64,000 bases of DNA from Bordetella bronchialis (GCF_001676705.1 NZ_CP016170.1:5394001-5458000); one strand, 5' to 3'. Shown: positions 36,790 to 46,092, counted from the first letter of the stretch. The notes: generated from the letters alone by a model not told the origin. Translations and numbers: made by a program.

Positions 36790-37110
36790 TCACCGCCGGA
36801 CCAGCGTCGCGTCCAGGGTGCCGAAGTTCGCCAGCTGTTCGATCGCCCGGCGGGCCTCGTCCAGCGTGCCGAAGCGCTCCATCACACGCGTGGGCACCCG
36901 ATTCGCGGTATGCGGCGGCGCGTCCTCGACGATGCGGACCTTGGCGTCTTCCGCCACGCCGGCTATCTGGAAGACCGCCTTGGTCTTGCCGTAGAAGACG
37001 TAGTCGTAGGTTTCCATGATCTCGACGCCGGCGGACGCCTCGGTGCGATACAGGCCAGGCTTGCTGGTCAAGACCACATAGCCGGCGAAGCGCGTCGGCG
37101 TTGCCATCAT
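36790..37110 (-). CDS. unrecognised 106-residue protein in ferredoxin operon
   Basis: I do not recognise this family. The protein is compact and soluble, with no Cys and no signal peptide. The first half is beta-rich (FAGYVVLTSKPGLYRTE, YDYVFYGKTKAVFQIA) and the second helical (TLDEARRAIEQLANFG). Its ATG overlaps the stop of ferredoxin 2 (ATGA), which indicates translational coupling and a stoichiometric or complex-forming role. It could be a coupling/effector subunit of the HDO oxygenase; that is inference from position only. Confidence 0.75.
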   Translation of the reverse strand: MMATPTRFAGYVVLTSKPGLYRTEASAGVEIMETYDYVFYGKTKAVFQIAGVAEDAKVRIVEDAPPHTANRVPTRVMERFGTLDEARRAIEQLANFGTLDATLVRR

Positions 37111-37415
37111 GCCGGCCCGTCGTCCGGGTCCTGGGCCAGCTCGATATCGGCCGTCAGCCACAGCTGGCAGGCCAGCCGATACCCTTGGGCGATACGGTCG
37201 CCCAGCTGTTTCTTTTCTTTCCAGTTGACCGGCGGCAGGTGCTCGGCGCCCGCCAGGACGCGGCAGGCGCACTTGGCGCACTTTCCCATGCCGCATTCGT
37301 AGCGCAGGTGCGGATAGGGAAAGCGCTTGATACCCGCCCGGACGACCAGATTGGCATTGTCCTGGACGACATCCGTATAGATCTGCCCGCCCTTGTGGAA
37401 TACGACAGTCGGCAT
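37107..37415 (-). CDS. [2Fe-2S] ferredoxin 2
   Basis: 102 residues with the plant-type cluster ligands C41, C46, C49 and C83 (YECGMGKCAKCACRV ... RLACQLW). A further Cys at 51 sits next to the cluster. It follows the HDO gene by 15 bases and overlaps the next gene by 4. The gene order HDO - ferredoxin - unknown - ferredoxin is what one would expect of an oxygenase with dedicated electron carriers. Confidence 0.92.
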   Translation of the reverse strand: MPTVVFHKGGQIYTDVVQDNANLVVRAGIKRFPYPHLRYECGMGKCAKCACRVLAGAEHLPPVNWKEKKQLGDRIAQGYRLACQLWLTADIELAQDPDDGPA

Positions 37416-37430
37416 GGCGGAACCGCGGCC

Positions 37431-38162
37431 TCAGGCCGCCATCTGCAGTTCGGGCAGAGGCAGGTCTTTCTGGACGTAGTCCGTGTACAGCGCCGTGGTA
37501 TACAGCAGCCGCATCTGGGCGCCGATCTCGCAGATCTTCAGGCAGCGCCGCTGCAATTCCGGCGTATTGGCATGCTCCAGCACGATCTGGTAGCCGCGCT
37601 CGCCATGGATCTCGTCGGAAACGATATGCAGATCGAAGAACTCGACTTCTTCGTCGGTAAAGCCGTACTTCTCCCGCAGGGTGGGCGTTTGCTTGCGGTA
37701 GATGGACGGCACCTGGGACTCCAGGCCCACCACCAGGCCGGCGACGGCGACGATGGGATCCTCGCGCATGGCGACCGCGTAGCACCAGCTTTGCAGCGCA
37801 CGCGTGGTGGGCGACATGTTGTCCGGATCCGTGACGCGCTCGCGCGTTGTGCCGCACGCCTCGGCAAAGCGGATCAACAGGTCGGTGTGCCGGTCGCCGC
37901 CGATTTCCTCTTCGTACATATTGGCCAGCAGGAAGTCCTTGGCCTCGGTATAGGCATCGGGCGTGCGGGCGTACAGATAGCCGAGATAGTCCGCGAACGG
38001 GCCCACGTAGTGGTAGTGGTTCTCGGCCCAGCGGCAGAGGTGTTCGCGGCTCAGCTTTCCGCTGGCCCAGGCAATACTGAAGGGCGAGGCGTTCGCGCTC
38101 TTGCCCTTGATGGCGTTCTCCAGGGCGGTACGGAATTCGTCTCGACTCATGATTTCGGCCAT
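37431..38162 (-). CDS. haem-oxygenase-fold diiron oxidase/oxygenase (HDO, TenA/PqqC/CADD-like)
   Basis: 243 residues from an ATG with AGGAG 7 bases upstream. The all-helical fold and the segments RWAENHYHYVGPFADYL, MYEEEIGGDRHTDLL and DLHIVSDEIHGERGYQ are those of the iron-containing redox (HDO) family. Candidate metal ligands E85, H92, E148, H179, D183 and H186 reproduce the spacing of the CADD diiron site (E81, H88, E142, H174, D178, H181). PqqC and TenA proper lack this set. Known HDOs act in N-oxygenation, C-C cleavage or pABA synthesis; the substrate here is unknown. It heads an operon with two ferredoxins, unusual for the family. Confidence 0.85.
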   Translation of the reverse strand: MAEIMSRDEFRTALENAIKGKSANASPFSIAWASGKLSREHLCRWAENHYHYVGPFADYLGYLYARTPDAYTEAKDFLLANMYEEEIGGDRHTDLLIRFAEACGTTRERVTDPDNMSPTTRALQSWCYAVAMREDPIVAVAGLVVGLESQVPSIYRKQTPTLREKYGFTDEEVEFFDLHIVSDEIHGERGYQIVLEHANTPELQRRCLKICEIGAQMRLLYTTALYTDYVQKDLPLPELQMAA

Positions 38163-38223
38163 GGCGGGCTCCTGATAGGTTTGGGACGGCGCCGGCCCGA
38201 TTGGCCGCGCAATACTGAACATT

Positions 38224-38229
38224 GTATAC
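38224..38229. promoter_or_regulatory. GTATAC operator D (HDO operon)
   Basis: AACATTGTATACCGTTTGTCAG, 62 bases before the HDO start. On the minus strand it follows CTGACA, a good -35 candidate (five of six), so binding there would block the promoter. Confidence 0.55.
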
Positions 38230-38374
38230 CGTTTGTCAGAATGAGCGCCTAGGGGAAACGCTTATCTTGCCGGGCCACCCCTTGAACGGCCCTGCGCCCG
38301 CGATGCTGAGGTGGCGGCGCTCGGATACTGCATACGAAATCAGCCATATTGGGCGGCAAATCGGCCTTTTGCCC

Positions 38375-38403
38375 TTGAGCCAACAGGCGCACCGCCTTAT
38401 AAT
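38375..38403 (+). promoter_or_regulatory. strong sigma-70 promoter
   Basis: -35 TTGAGC (38375-38380), 17-base spacer, perfect -10 TATAAT (38398-38403). Transcription would start near 38410, 25 bases before the small gene at 38435. It is the best consensus promoter in the window. Confidence 0.8.
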
Positions 38404-38434
38404 GTCCGTACGCAATAAGCAATCAGTATTAACC

Positions 38435-38662
38435 ATGAGCAACACGACTTCACCCCTACAGCACTACCTTTCCGCACCGATTGGCGCGCAGATGCAGGCG
38501 CATCTCGACCGCCGCGCCGCCATTCGCCGTGACGTCCCCCTGCTGCCCCGCCGCTGGGCCGAGCTGCTGACCGCCTGGCGCCACGCCACCGCCCCCAGGA
38601 GCGCGCCGGCCACCGCGGCCCGCCACCCTGCGGGACAGCGCCTGGCCTCGCAGACCAAATAA
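38435..38662 (+). CDS. 75-residue hypothetical protein
   Basis: No family is recognised. The product is basic, rich in Arg, Ala and Pro, with a helical middle (GAQMQAHLDRRAAIRRD then a RRWAELLTAWRHA segment) and a Pro/Ala tail. No signal peptide, no Cys. The case for a real gene is the consensus promoter placed 25 bases upstream and codon use like its neighbours; the ribosome binding site is poor. A regulatory RNA with an incidental frame is the alternative. Confidence 0.5.
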   Translation: MSNTTSPLQHYLSAPIGAQMQAHLDRRAAIRRDVPLLPRRWAELLTAWRHATAPRSAPATAARHPAGQRLASQTK

Positions 38663-38819
38663 GTCGCGGGCCAAACCGATAGGCGCGGAAGGAAGAGAAA
38701 GCGGCCATGCGCCGGCCCGCAAGGCCGCGCACCAGCGGGCGCATCCCTCCTTCGTCCCCATCCGGGCGGCACGGCGCTTGCGACTTGCTGGATTCCCTTC
38801 AACCGGCAAGGAGATCCAC

Positions 38820-39191
38820 ATGAAGCTACGCCGTCTTACGCCCGCCCTGACCTTGGCCGCGCTGCTCGCCGCGGGTGGCGCCTATGCGCAATCGTCGGCG
38901 CCCACGACGCCCTCGACCACCCCCAACGACTCCACCGCGACCCCGCCGAACAATCCCAAGGTTCCTCCGGGTACGGCCTCGCCGACGCCGAATTCCACGG
39001 TCACCCCCCAATCCAATACGGGCAAGGGCACCACGACGCAGAAGAATGGCATGCGGCACAACGGCTCTCACAGCAAGAGTGACAGCACACACCGCTCCGG
39101 CACCCGCAACTCGGGCAACATGGGCGATACGTCTACCTCCGGCTCCGCCCAGCCGTCCAAGTCGGTCCCCGCGACCGGCTCCGGCAAGTAA
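38820..39191 (+). CDS. secreted Ser/Thr/Pro-rich low-complexity protein
   Basis: 123 residues from an ATG with a near-ideal AAGGAG site. Residues 1-23 are a signal peptide (MKLRRLTPALTLAALLAAGG, cleavage near AYA-Q). The mature part is almost all Ser, Thr, Pro, Asn, Gly and Lys, with no Cys and no fold expected. Such proteins are common in Bordetella-like genomes and are probably periplasmic; function unknown. It has its own position between unrelated small genes. Confidence 0.8.
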   Translation: MKLRRLTPALTLAALLAAGGAYAQSSAPTTPSTTPNDSTATPPNNPKVPPGTASPTPNSTVTPQSNTGKGTTTQKNGMRHNGSHSKSDSTHRSGTRNSGNMGDTSTSGSAQPSKSVPATGSGK

Positions 39192-39304
39192 AACAGCCCG
39201 TCCGGCCGGCAACCGCCGGCCGGTATTTCATTCCCGCGACCGTCCGGACCGCCTCGTCAGGCGGCATCCCGGCAGCGTCGCGCTTCGCGCATGGAGAGGC
39301 AAGC

Positions 39305-39568
39305 ATGGGGACGTTTGCGAACAAGACCCACGCGCGGGTCGAGAACGATGTGGTTGTTTTCTCGCTTTCCCTGAATGGAGAAGAGCGGCAGTTTGAAATC
39401 TCCGGCGACGCTTTGCGCGAGTATTTCGGCGCCGAGGACAATTCCGGCAGCGCGCTGCTGCGCGCCTTCGAACGCGGCTGCGAAAAAATCCAGAAGGCAG
39501 CCGAAGCCGCATTCAACACTCCCACCGACGGTGTGACCGCCCTGGGCACCGGCGACTTCGACGACTGA
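39305..39568 (+). CDS. small protein, possibly DUF1488-like
   Basis: 87 residues, soluble and acidic, with VFSLSLNGEERQFEISGDALREYFGAE resembling the DUF1488 pattern (beta pair followed by an ALxxxFGA helix). The C-terminal half is a helix (LRAFERGCEKIQKAAEAAF) and an acidic tail ending GDFDD. GGAGAGG precedes the ATG. Function unknown; the family call is tentative. Confidence 0.6.
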   Translation: MGTFANKTHARVENDVVVFSLSLNGEERQFEISGDALREYFGAEDNSGSALLRAFERGCEKIQKAAEAAFNTPTDGVTALGTGDFDD

Positions 39569-39759
39569 CCCTCCCTGCCGCGCCCGCCAGCCGGGACCGC
39601 GGCAGGCTTGCGCGCAGGGGCGTGACACCGCGCCATCGCCGGCATCCGGCCCCGGCACTCCTCCGATAATGGACCATCCGCGGCATGCTTTATCGCGGCC
39701 GGATTATGGACAATACCCGTCATCGGGGGTCCTGCCGTCCGCAAAAAATTATTTCAGGT

Positions 39760-39790
39760 TTGACAGGAAGCGAGCCCAATCAACTAGGAC
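39760..39790 (+). promoter_or_regulatory. opgGH promoter
   Basis: A perfect -35 TTGACA at 39760-39765 in an AT-rich setting; the -10 is weak (TAGGAC at 39785-39790 with 19-base spacing). Transcription would start near or after 39797, which supports the GTG at 39854 over the one at 39794 as the opgG start. Confidence 0.45.
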
Positions 39791-39853
39791 ATTGTGCAAA
39801 AATCGCGCTGTCACACCGCATTCCGCTCACCCTGGAGCTTGAGGCAATCCCAC

Positions 39854-41440
39854 GTGTCTGCGCATTCTTCCCGCCGGCTTTCCGGCGCATTGTCCGTCCT
39901 TTGCCTGTCGATGGCCGCCTTTGTCGGCATGGGCATCGGTCAATCCGCCCACGCATTTTCTTTCTTCGATGTCATGAAGCAGGCCCGCGACCTGGCGGAC
40001 CAGAGCTACAAGGCGCCGGAACCGAATCTTCCGGACTCGTTGCAGGAATTGAAATTCGCCGGCTACCAGCAGGTACGGTTCAAGAACGACCATTTGTACT
40101 GGGGTAACGCCGGCACCAAATTCAGCCTTGGCTTCTATCACGAAGGCATGCATTTCAATACCCCGGTCAAAATCAACGAGATCGACGCGGCGGGGGTCCA
40201 TGAAATCAAGTTCAACCCGGACGACTTCGATTACGGCAATCTGAAGCTCGATGCCGGCGCATTGAAGAACCTGGGTTTCGCCGGATTCCGCGTGCTGTAC
40301 CCGGTCAATAACAAGGATAAGAAGGACGACGAACTGGCCTCGTTCCTGGGCGCCAGCTATTTCCGCGTGATCGGCAAGGGCCAGACCTACGGGCTGTCCG
40401 CCCGTGGGCTGGCCATCGATACGGCGCTGCCCTCCGGCGAGGAATTCCCGCGCTTCCGCGAATTCTGGGTCGCCCGCCCGGCGCCCGAAGACACGACGCT
40501 GACCATTTACGCGCTGCTCGATTCGCCGCGTGCCACGGGCGCCTATCGCTTTGTCCTGAAGCCGACCGATGACAATACCGTCATCGACGTCAAGGCGCGA
40601 ATTTTCCTGCGCGACCAGGTCGGCCGCCTGGGTATCGCGCCGTTGACCAGTATGTTCCTGTACGGTTCCAACCAGCCTTCGCCGGTGGTCAATTACCGGC
40701 CGGAAATGCATGATTCCGACGGTTTGGCGATCCATACGGGCGGCAATGAATGGCTCTGGCGGCCGCTGGTCAATCCGCGCCGCCTGGCCGTCAGCGCGTT
40801 CAGCGTGGAAAACCCCCGTGGGTTCGGGTTGCTGCAGCGCGGACGCGAATTCAGCCGCTACGAAGACCTGGACGATCGCTATGAAAAGCGGCCCAGCCTG
40901 TGGATCGAACCGCAAGGCGATTGGGGCAAGGGCAGCGTGCAGCTCGTGGAAATTCCCACGAAAGATGAAACCAACGACAACATCGTCGCCTTCTGGGTTC
41001 CGGACAAGCAGCCGGCCAAGGGCGAACCGTTGGATGCCGATTACCGCATGACGTGGACCTTGAACGAAAACAAGATCCACGACACCCCGCTGGCCTGGGT
41101 CATGCAGACCCGGCGCTCGCGCGAGGAAGTCAAAGGGCCCGACCTGATACGCCGCAGCGACGGCAGCATCGCGTATATCATCGATTTCGTGGGTCCGTCC
41201 CTGAAGTCCCTGCCGGCCGATGCCACCATCACGGCCGACACCTGGGTCGACGGCAATGGCCAGATCGTGGAAAACAGCGTACGTCCCAACCCCGTGACGG
41301 GCGGACGGCGCCTGATGCTGCGCGTCAACGTGAAGGATCCCACCAAGCCGGTGGAAATGCGGGCTTTCCTGACCAATGGCCAGACGCCTTTGTCGGAAAC
41401 CTGGACTTATCGCATTCCGAATGAACCTGAAGCCAAATAA
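39854..41440 (+). CDS. opgG: glucan biosynthesis protein G (periplasmic)
   Basis: Periplasmic protein needed for backbone or branching of osmoregulated periplasmic glucans. The GTG at 39854 gives 528 residues, has GAGG upstream, and puts a signal peptide (about 1-33, ending QSAHA-F) at the N-terminus. The mature protein opens [14 protein letters not shown] and carries the OpgG/D domain with [27 protein letters not shown] and the [14 protein letters not shown] motif. Its end overlaps opgH by 20 bases. Confidence 0.95.
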   Translation: MSAHSSRRLSGALSVLCLSMAAFVGMGIGQSAHAFSFFDVMKQARDLADQSYKAPEPNLPDSLQELKFAGYQQVRFKNDHLYWGNAGTKFSLGFYHEGMHFNTPVKINEIDAAGVHEIKFNPDDFDYGNLKLDAGALKNLGFAGFRVLYPVNNKDKKDDELASFLGASYFRVIGKGQTYGLSARGLAIDTALPSGEEFPRFREFWVARPAPEDTTLTIYALLDSPRATGAYRFVLKPTDDNTVIDVKARIFLRDQVGRLGIAPLTSMFLYGSNQPSPVVNYRPEMHDSDGLAIHTGGNEWLWRPLVNPRRLAVSAFSVENPRGFGLLQRGREFSRYEDLDDRYEKRPSLWIEPQGDWGKGSVQLVEIPTKDETNDNIVAFWVPDKQPAKGEPLDADYRMTWTLNENKIHDTPLAWVMQTRRSREEVKGPDLIRRSDGSIAYIIDFVGPSLKSLPADATITADTWVDGNGQIVENSVRPNPVTGGRRLMLRVNVKDPTKPVEMRAFLTNGQTPLSETWTYRIPNEPEAK

Positions 41441-43955
41441 TCCCGCCGGCGCCGACGCGGTCGAAGACTACCTGGAACGCCTGGCGCTGCCGCCCGAAGC
41501 CCGCTCCGCGGCCGCCGAACGCGCCGCGCAAGCAGCGCGGGAGGGACGATCCGCCCTGGATGCCGTCCATCGCAGCCTGGCGGGGGACGATACGCTGGGC
41601 GGCGATGCCGTCCTGGCTTCCGGCCTGGAAAGGCTGCGCGCCGCCGAGCATGACGACCCGGACATCAAGGGCATGGCACGGCAGACGCCCGATTCCGGCG
41701 TTTGCCTGCCGTCGGCGCCCCCGCTGAACCGCACGCCGATGTCGCCGGAGCCCTGGGTGCCCAATCCCTTGGTGCGTTTCTGGCGGCGCCTGCGCGGACA
41801 GGGTCCGCACATGTCCGACGACTATATGGCCACGGCGCCGCGCATGGATCCACGCTGGCGCCAGGCCGGCAGCCGGCGCCGCATGTGCCTGGTGTTCATG
41901 GTGGCGCTGCAGACCATCGTGGCCACCTACTATATGAAGGGCGTGCTGCCGTACCAGGGCAAGCAGATCCTGGAGGTCGGCATCCTGTTCCTGTTCGCCC
42001 TGCTGTTCTGTTGGGTGTCGGCCGGGTTCTGGACCGCCATGATGGGCTTCCTGCAGTTGCTGATCGGCCGCGACCGCTACAGTATCTCGGCCCGCGGCAT
42101 GGAAGACGCGCCCATCGATGCCGCGGCGCGCACGGCCATCGTCATGCCGATCTGCAACGAGGACGTATCGCGGGTATTCGCGGGACTGCGGGCCACCTAC
42201 GAGTCGCTGGCGCAGACGGACGCCCTGGACCGCTTCGATATTTTCGTCCTGAGCGACAGCTACAAGGCGGATATCTGCGTGGCCGAGCAACGTGCGTGGG
42301 TGGACCTGTGCAAGGCGGTCAAGGGCTTCGGCCGTATCTTCTACCGCCGCCGCCGCCGCCGCGTGAAGCGCAAGAGCGGCAACATCGATGACTTCTGCCG
42401 CCGCTGGGGCGGCAATTACCGCTACATGATCGTGCTGGACGCGGACAGCGTGATGACCGGCGAGTGCCTGAAGCGGCTGGTACAGCTGATGGAAGCCAGC
42501 CCGGACGCCGGCATCATCCAGAGCGCGCCCCAGGCCAGCGGCATGGACAGCCTGTACGCACGCATCCAGCAGTTCGCCACGCGCGTGTACGGCCCCTTGT
42601 TTACCGCCGGCATGCATTATTGGCAGCTGGGGGAATCGCACTACTGGGGCCACAATGCCATCATCCGGCTGGCCCCCTTCATGCGGCACTGCGTGCTGGC
42701 GCCGCTGCCCGGCAAGGGCGCCTTCGCCGGCGCCATCCTGTCGCACGATTTCGTCGAGGCGGCGTTGATGCGGCGCGCGGGCTGGGGCGTGTGGATCGCC
42801 TACGACCTGCCGGGCAGTTATGAAGAACTGCCGCCCAACCTGCTGGAGGAGTTACAGCGGGACCAGCGATGGTGCCATGGCAACCTGATGAACTTCCGGC
42901 TGTTCTTCATACAGGGCTTTCATCCGGTGCACCGGGCCGTCTTCCTGACCGGCGTGATGTCGTATTTGTCCGCGCCGCTGTGGTTCCTGTTCCTGCTGCT
43001 GTCGACCGCGCTGCTGGCGGTGCATACGCTGACCGAGCCGCAGTACTTCGTCGAGCCGCGCCAGTTGTTCCCGATCTGGCCGCAATGGCACCCGGACAAA
43101 GCCATCGCGCTGTTCTCCACCACGGCCGTACTGCTGTTTCTGCCCAAGGTGCTGGGCGTGCTGCTGGTGTGGGCGCGCGGCGCGCGCCTGTTCGGCGGCC
43201 GCCAGAAGGCCCTGTCCAGCATGCTGATGGAAGTGCTGTTCTCCATGCTGCTCGCACCGGTGCGCATGCTGTTCCACACGCGTTTCGTGGTTGCCGCCTT
43301 CCTGGGCCTGTCGGCGAAGTGGATATCGCCGGCGCGCGACAACGACCAGACCACCTGGGGCGATGCCTTCAGGCGGCACGGCTCGCAGACCCTGCTGGGC
43401 CTGTGCTGGGCGGGGCTGGTGGCCTGGCTGAACCCGGTCTTCCTGTTCTGGATGGCGCCCATCCTGGCGGCGCTGCTGCTGATCATTCCGCTTTCGGTGT
43501 ACTCCAGCCGCGTCGACCTGGGCCGGCGCGCCTACCTGGCGCGGCTTTTCCGTATTCCGGAGGAAACCCAGCCGCCGACGGAGCTGCAGGCCACCCGCCG
43601 CTATACCGCGCAGCATCGCGCCGTGCCCCACATTCCCGATTTCGAGGACGCCGTGGTGGATCCGGGCGTGAACGCGCTGGCATGCGCCATGGCCACCGGC
43701 CGGCACAAGCCCAATGCGCTGAACGAGGCGTATCGGCGCGAGCAGGTCGAGCGTGTCATGGAATACGGCGTGGATGCGCTGTCCGAACCGCAGAAGATCA
43801 AGCTGCTGGACGATCCCGTCGTGCTCAGTCACGTCCATGGCGCGATGTGGCGCAGCCGGGAAGAGCACGCCGTGCAGTTGCGCCAGCGCACCGCGCCGCG
43901 CGAAGAAGCGACCGCCACGCTGGCGTCCGCCGAGGCCGCTGCCGCGGCCTTGTAA
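41421..43955 (+). CDS. opgH: glucan glucosyltransferase H (inner membrane)
   Basis: Processive GT2 enzyme that polymerises beta-1,2-glucan from UDP-glucose across the inner membrane. 844 residues. A cytoplasmic N-terminal region of about 150 residues precedes two helices, then the GT2 domain with [14 protein letters not shown], the D-x-D-type [11 protein letters not shown], the catalytic segment before [17 protein letters not shown], and [11 protein letters not shown] (QxxRW). Several helices and a cytoplasmic tail follow. It overlaps opgG by 20 bases. Confidence 0.95.
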   Translation: MNLKPNNPAGADAVEDYLERLALPPEARSAAAERAAQAAREGRSALDAVHRSLAGDDTLGGDAVLASGLERLRAAEHDDPDIKGMARQTPDSGVCLPSAPPLNRTPMSPEPWVPNPLVRFWRRLRGQGPHMSDDYMATAPRMDPRWRQAGSRRRMCLVFMVALQTIVATYYMKGVLPYQGKQILEVGILFLFALLFCWVSAGFWTAMMGFLQLLIGRDRYSISARGMEDAPIDAAARTAIVMPICNEDVSRVFAGLRATYESLAQTDALDRFDIFVLSDSYKADICVAEQRAWVDLCKAVKGFGRIFYRRRRRRVKRKSGNIDDFCRRWGGNYRYMIVLDADSVMTGECLKRLVQLMEASPDAGIIQSAPQASGMDSLYARIQQFATRVYGPLFTAGMHYWQLGESHYWGHNAIIRLAPFMRHCVLAPLPGKGAFAGAILSHDFVEAALMRRAGWGVWIAYDLPGSYEELPPNLLEELQRDQRWCHGNLMNFRLFFIQGFHPVHRAVFLTGVMSYLSAPLWFLFLLLSTALLAVHTLTEPQYFVEPRQLFPIWPQWHPDKAIALFSTTAVLLFLPKVLGVLLVWARGARLFGGRQKALSSMLMEVLFSMLLAPVRMLFHTRFVVAAFLGLSAKWISPARDNDQTTWGDAFRRHGSQTLLGLCWAGLVAWLNPVFLFWMAPILAALLLIIPLSVYSSRVDLGRRAYLARLFRIPEETQPPTELQATRRYTAQHRAVPHIPDFEDAVVDPGVNALACAMATGRHKPNALNEAYRREQVERVMEYGVDALSEPQKIKLLDDPVVLSHVHGAMWRSREEHAVQLRQRTAPREEATATLASAEAAAAAL

Positions 43956-44021
43956 TACCCGGTGCGAGGGCCTTTGCCCGCCGCCAGCCTTGCGCCCCAA
44001 CCATGGCGCGGAAGCACCCAA

Positions 44022-44056
44022 AAAATCGCCCGGCCAGCAGCCGGGCGATTTTGTTT
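44022..44056. terminator. bidirectional terminator between opgH and the dehydrogenase gene
   Basis: AAAATCGCCCGGC (44022-44034), loop CAGCA, GCCGGGCGATTTT (44040-44052), then GTTT. The 13-pair stem with A and T runs on both sides can serve both convergent genes. Confidence 0.9.
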
Positions 44057-44083
44057 CACAGCCGCTTCATCCCACGGCCGGCA

Positions 44084-45037
44084 TCACAGCGTCCGTATCG
44101 GCGACCCGGCGGCCCAGGCCTTGACGGCTTCCAGGGCGTTCTCGTAGAAGGCCTTGAAGTTGTCCGCGCTGACATATCCCAGGTGCGGCGTCAGCACGAC
44201 GTTCTTCAGCCTGCGCACCGGATCGTCCGCAGGCAGCGGCTCGACGGGATAGACGTCCAGCCCCGCGCCGCCAATGCGCTGGTTGCGCAGCGCGTCCATG
44301 AGGGCATCCTGGTCGACCAGGCCGGCACGCGAGGTATTCACCAGGAAGGCGGTCGGCTTCATGGCCGCGATACTGGCGGCGTCGACGACGCCGCGCGTGG
44401 AGGCGGACAGAATCAAGTGCACGCTGATGACATCCGCGGTGGAGAACAGCTCGTGCTTGCCGACGTAACGGGCGCCGCCCTGCTCGGCCCTTTCCGGCGT
44501 CAGGTTGGGGCTCCATGCGACCACATCCATGTCGAACGCCCGGCCGACGCGGGCCAGCGCGCTGCCCAGCTTGCCCAGCCCCACCACGCCCAGGCGCTTG
44601 CCCTTGAGCGACACCGGCATGGCGGTCTGCCACAGGCCCTGGCGCATATTGGCGTCTTCACTGCAAAGATTCTTGAACAGCGCCAGGATCAGCGTCCAGC
44701 TGAGTTCGGCCGTGGCGTTCAGGCCGTTATCGGAGCCGGGCGCGCCGCAGACGACGACGCCGCGCGCCTTGCAGGCCGCCAGGTCCACGGAGTTGTTGCG
44801 CAGTCCCGTGGTGACCAGCAGGCGCAGGTTGGGCAGGGCGTTGACCAGCTCGGCCGGAAACGGCGTGCGCTCGCGCATGATTACGATGACATCGAAAGGC
44901 TGCAGCGCGGACACCCGCTGCGGGCCTTCGGGCAGATACTCGCGGAACACTTGCACGCTGGCCTGCGGCCCTAGCGAAGCCCAATCGGCGTAATCCTTGG
45001 CCACGCCGTGGTAGTCGTCAAGAATGGCAATCTTCAT
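44084..45037 (-). CDS. D-2-hydroxyacid dehydrogenase family protein
   Basis: 317 residues of the D-isomer-specific 2-hydroxyacid dehydrogenase family. The NAD loop is RLGVVGLGKLGSALARVG (G-x-G-x-x-G), the catalytic triad is seen as Arg in FLVNTSRAGLVDQ (with an earlier TTGLRNNSVDL), Glu in DVYPVEPLPADDP and His in VLTPHLGYVS. Length and motifs are standard. The oxo-acid substrate is not predictable. It is the last gene of the minus-strand run that starts at apaG and ends at the shared terminator. Confidence 0.92.
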   Translation of the reverse strand: MKIAILDDYHGVAKDYADWASLGPQASVQVFREYLPEGPQRVSALQPFDVIVIMRERTPFPAELVNALPNLRLLVTTGLRNNSVDLAACKARGVVVCGAPGSDNGLNATAELSWTLILALFKNLCSEDANMRQGLWQTAMPVSLKGKRLGVVGLGKLGSALARVGRAFDMDVVAWSPNLTPERAEQGGARYVGKHELFSTADVISVHLILSASTRGVVDAASIAAMKPTAFLVNTSRAGLVDQDALMDALRNQRIGGAGLDVYPVEPLPADDPVRRLKNVVLTPHLGYVSADNFKAFYENALEAVKAWAAGSPIRTL

Positions 45038-45085
45038 GCCTTCTCCTGGTGGAATGGATGGGGGGTTCCAAGGCAGCGTGCCCGC

Positions 45086-46009
45086 TCAGCCGCCCTTCTG
45101 CGGGGTTTGATTCAGGTATGCCATCAGCTCTTCGCGCGGCAGCGCGCCGCTGACGCGGCGGCCATCGGGGAAGAACAGCGTGGGCGTGCCGCGCACCATC
45201 AGGCGCTGCCCCAGGGCCAGCACCTGGTCGATGGGCGCGTCGCAATTGCCCGCGGGCGGCAGTTTGCCGCGCACCATCCAGTCGTCCCAGGCCATCCCGG
45301 GCTGCTTGGCGCACCAGATATCGCGCGCCTTGGTCCGCGAATCGGGGGCCAGGATGGGATAGATGAAGGTATAGACCGTCAAGTTGGGGATGTCTTCCAG
45401 GGTGTGGCGCAGCTGCTTGCAATAGCCGCAATTGGGATCCTCGAAGATCGCCACCACGCGGGAGCCGTCGCCGGTCACGCGCTTCACGGCCAGGTTCAGG
45501 GGCAGTTCATTGAAGGACACCGCCCCGATCTGTTCCTGGCGTTCGCGTGTGACGTCGCGCCGCGTCGCCGCGTCGATCAGGGGACCTTCCATCACCCAGC
45601 CCACATTGGCGTCGGTATAGATCAGGTCCATGCCCACCTGCACTTCGTACAGGCCATAGGGGGTGAGCCGCACGGCGCTGACCGCCAGATCGGGAAAGCG
45701 CTGCTGGAACAGCGCCGCGACGCGTCCGGTATCGGCGGCGGGCCCCTGGGCCGGCGCGCTGCTGATGACTTTCTCGCCGGGATTGGGCCCGCTGGTGCTG
45801 GTCACCTTGGCCGAGGGGCCGGCGCCGGAGGTGCTGGTCACGGTCTGGCCCGGGACGGGCTGGCCCGCCGATTGGCTGGAAATCACCGTGTCCGCGGCGC
45901 GAGCGGATCCGGGCATGGCGCATACCGCCATCCCGATGGCCAGGGCCGCCGCCGCGGCTAGGGTCGCCCCGGCGGCGCCGGGGACGGAAAGCCAGGCGCG
46001 GATATTCAT
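45086..46009 (-). CDS. dsbC: DsbC-like periplasmic disulfide isomerase with repeat linker
   Basis: 307 residues from an ATG preceded by AAGGAG. Signal peptide about 1-39 (ending SARA-AD). The C-terminal thioredoxin domain has the DsbC active site C194-G-Y-C197 and the cis-Pro in VRGTPTLFFPDGR; the N-terminal dimerisation domain starts near 95 (VAALFQQRFPDLAV). Between signal peptide and dimer domain lies a 50-residue insert with an imperfect repeat (VTSTSGAGPSAK, VTSTSGPNPGEK), not usual for DsbC. The partner DsbD is not in the window. Confidence 0.9.
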   Translation of the reverse strand: MNIRAWLSVPGAAGATLAAAAALAIGMAVCAMPGSARAADTVISSQSAGQPVPGQTVTSTSGAGPSAKVTSTSGPNPGEKVISSAPAQGPAADTGRVAALFQQRFPDLAVSAVRLTPYGLYEVQVGMDLIYTDANVGWVMEGPLIDAATRRDVTRERQEQIGAVSFNELPLNLAVKRVTGDGSRVVAIFEDPNCGYCKQLRHTLEDIPNLTVYTFIYPILAPDSRTKARDIWCAKQPGMAWDDWMVRGKLPPAGNCDAPIDQVLALGQRLMVRGTPTLFFPDGRRVSGALPREELMAYLNQTPQKGG

Positions 46010-46092
46010 GAACATCTCCTTGGAACTTGCCCACCCGGACGATACGCCACCGCGGCCGGGCCCGGGCTTGGACCGCGGCGCGGCGCGCGGGT

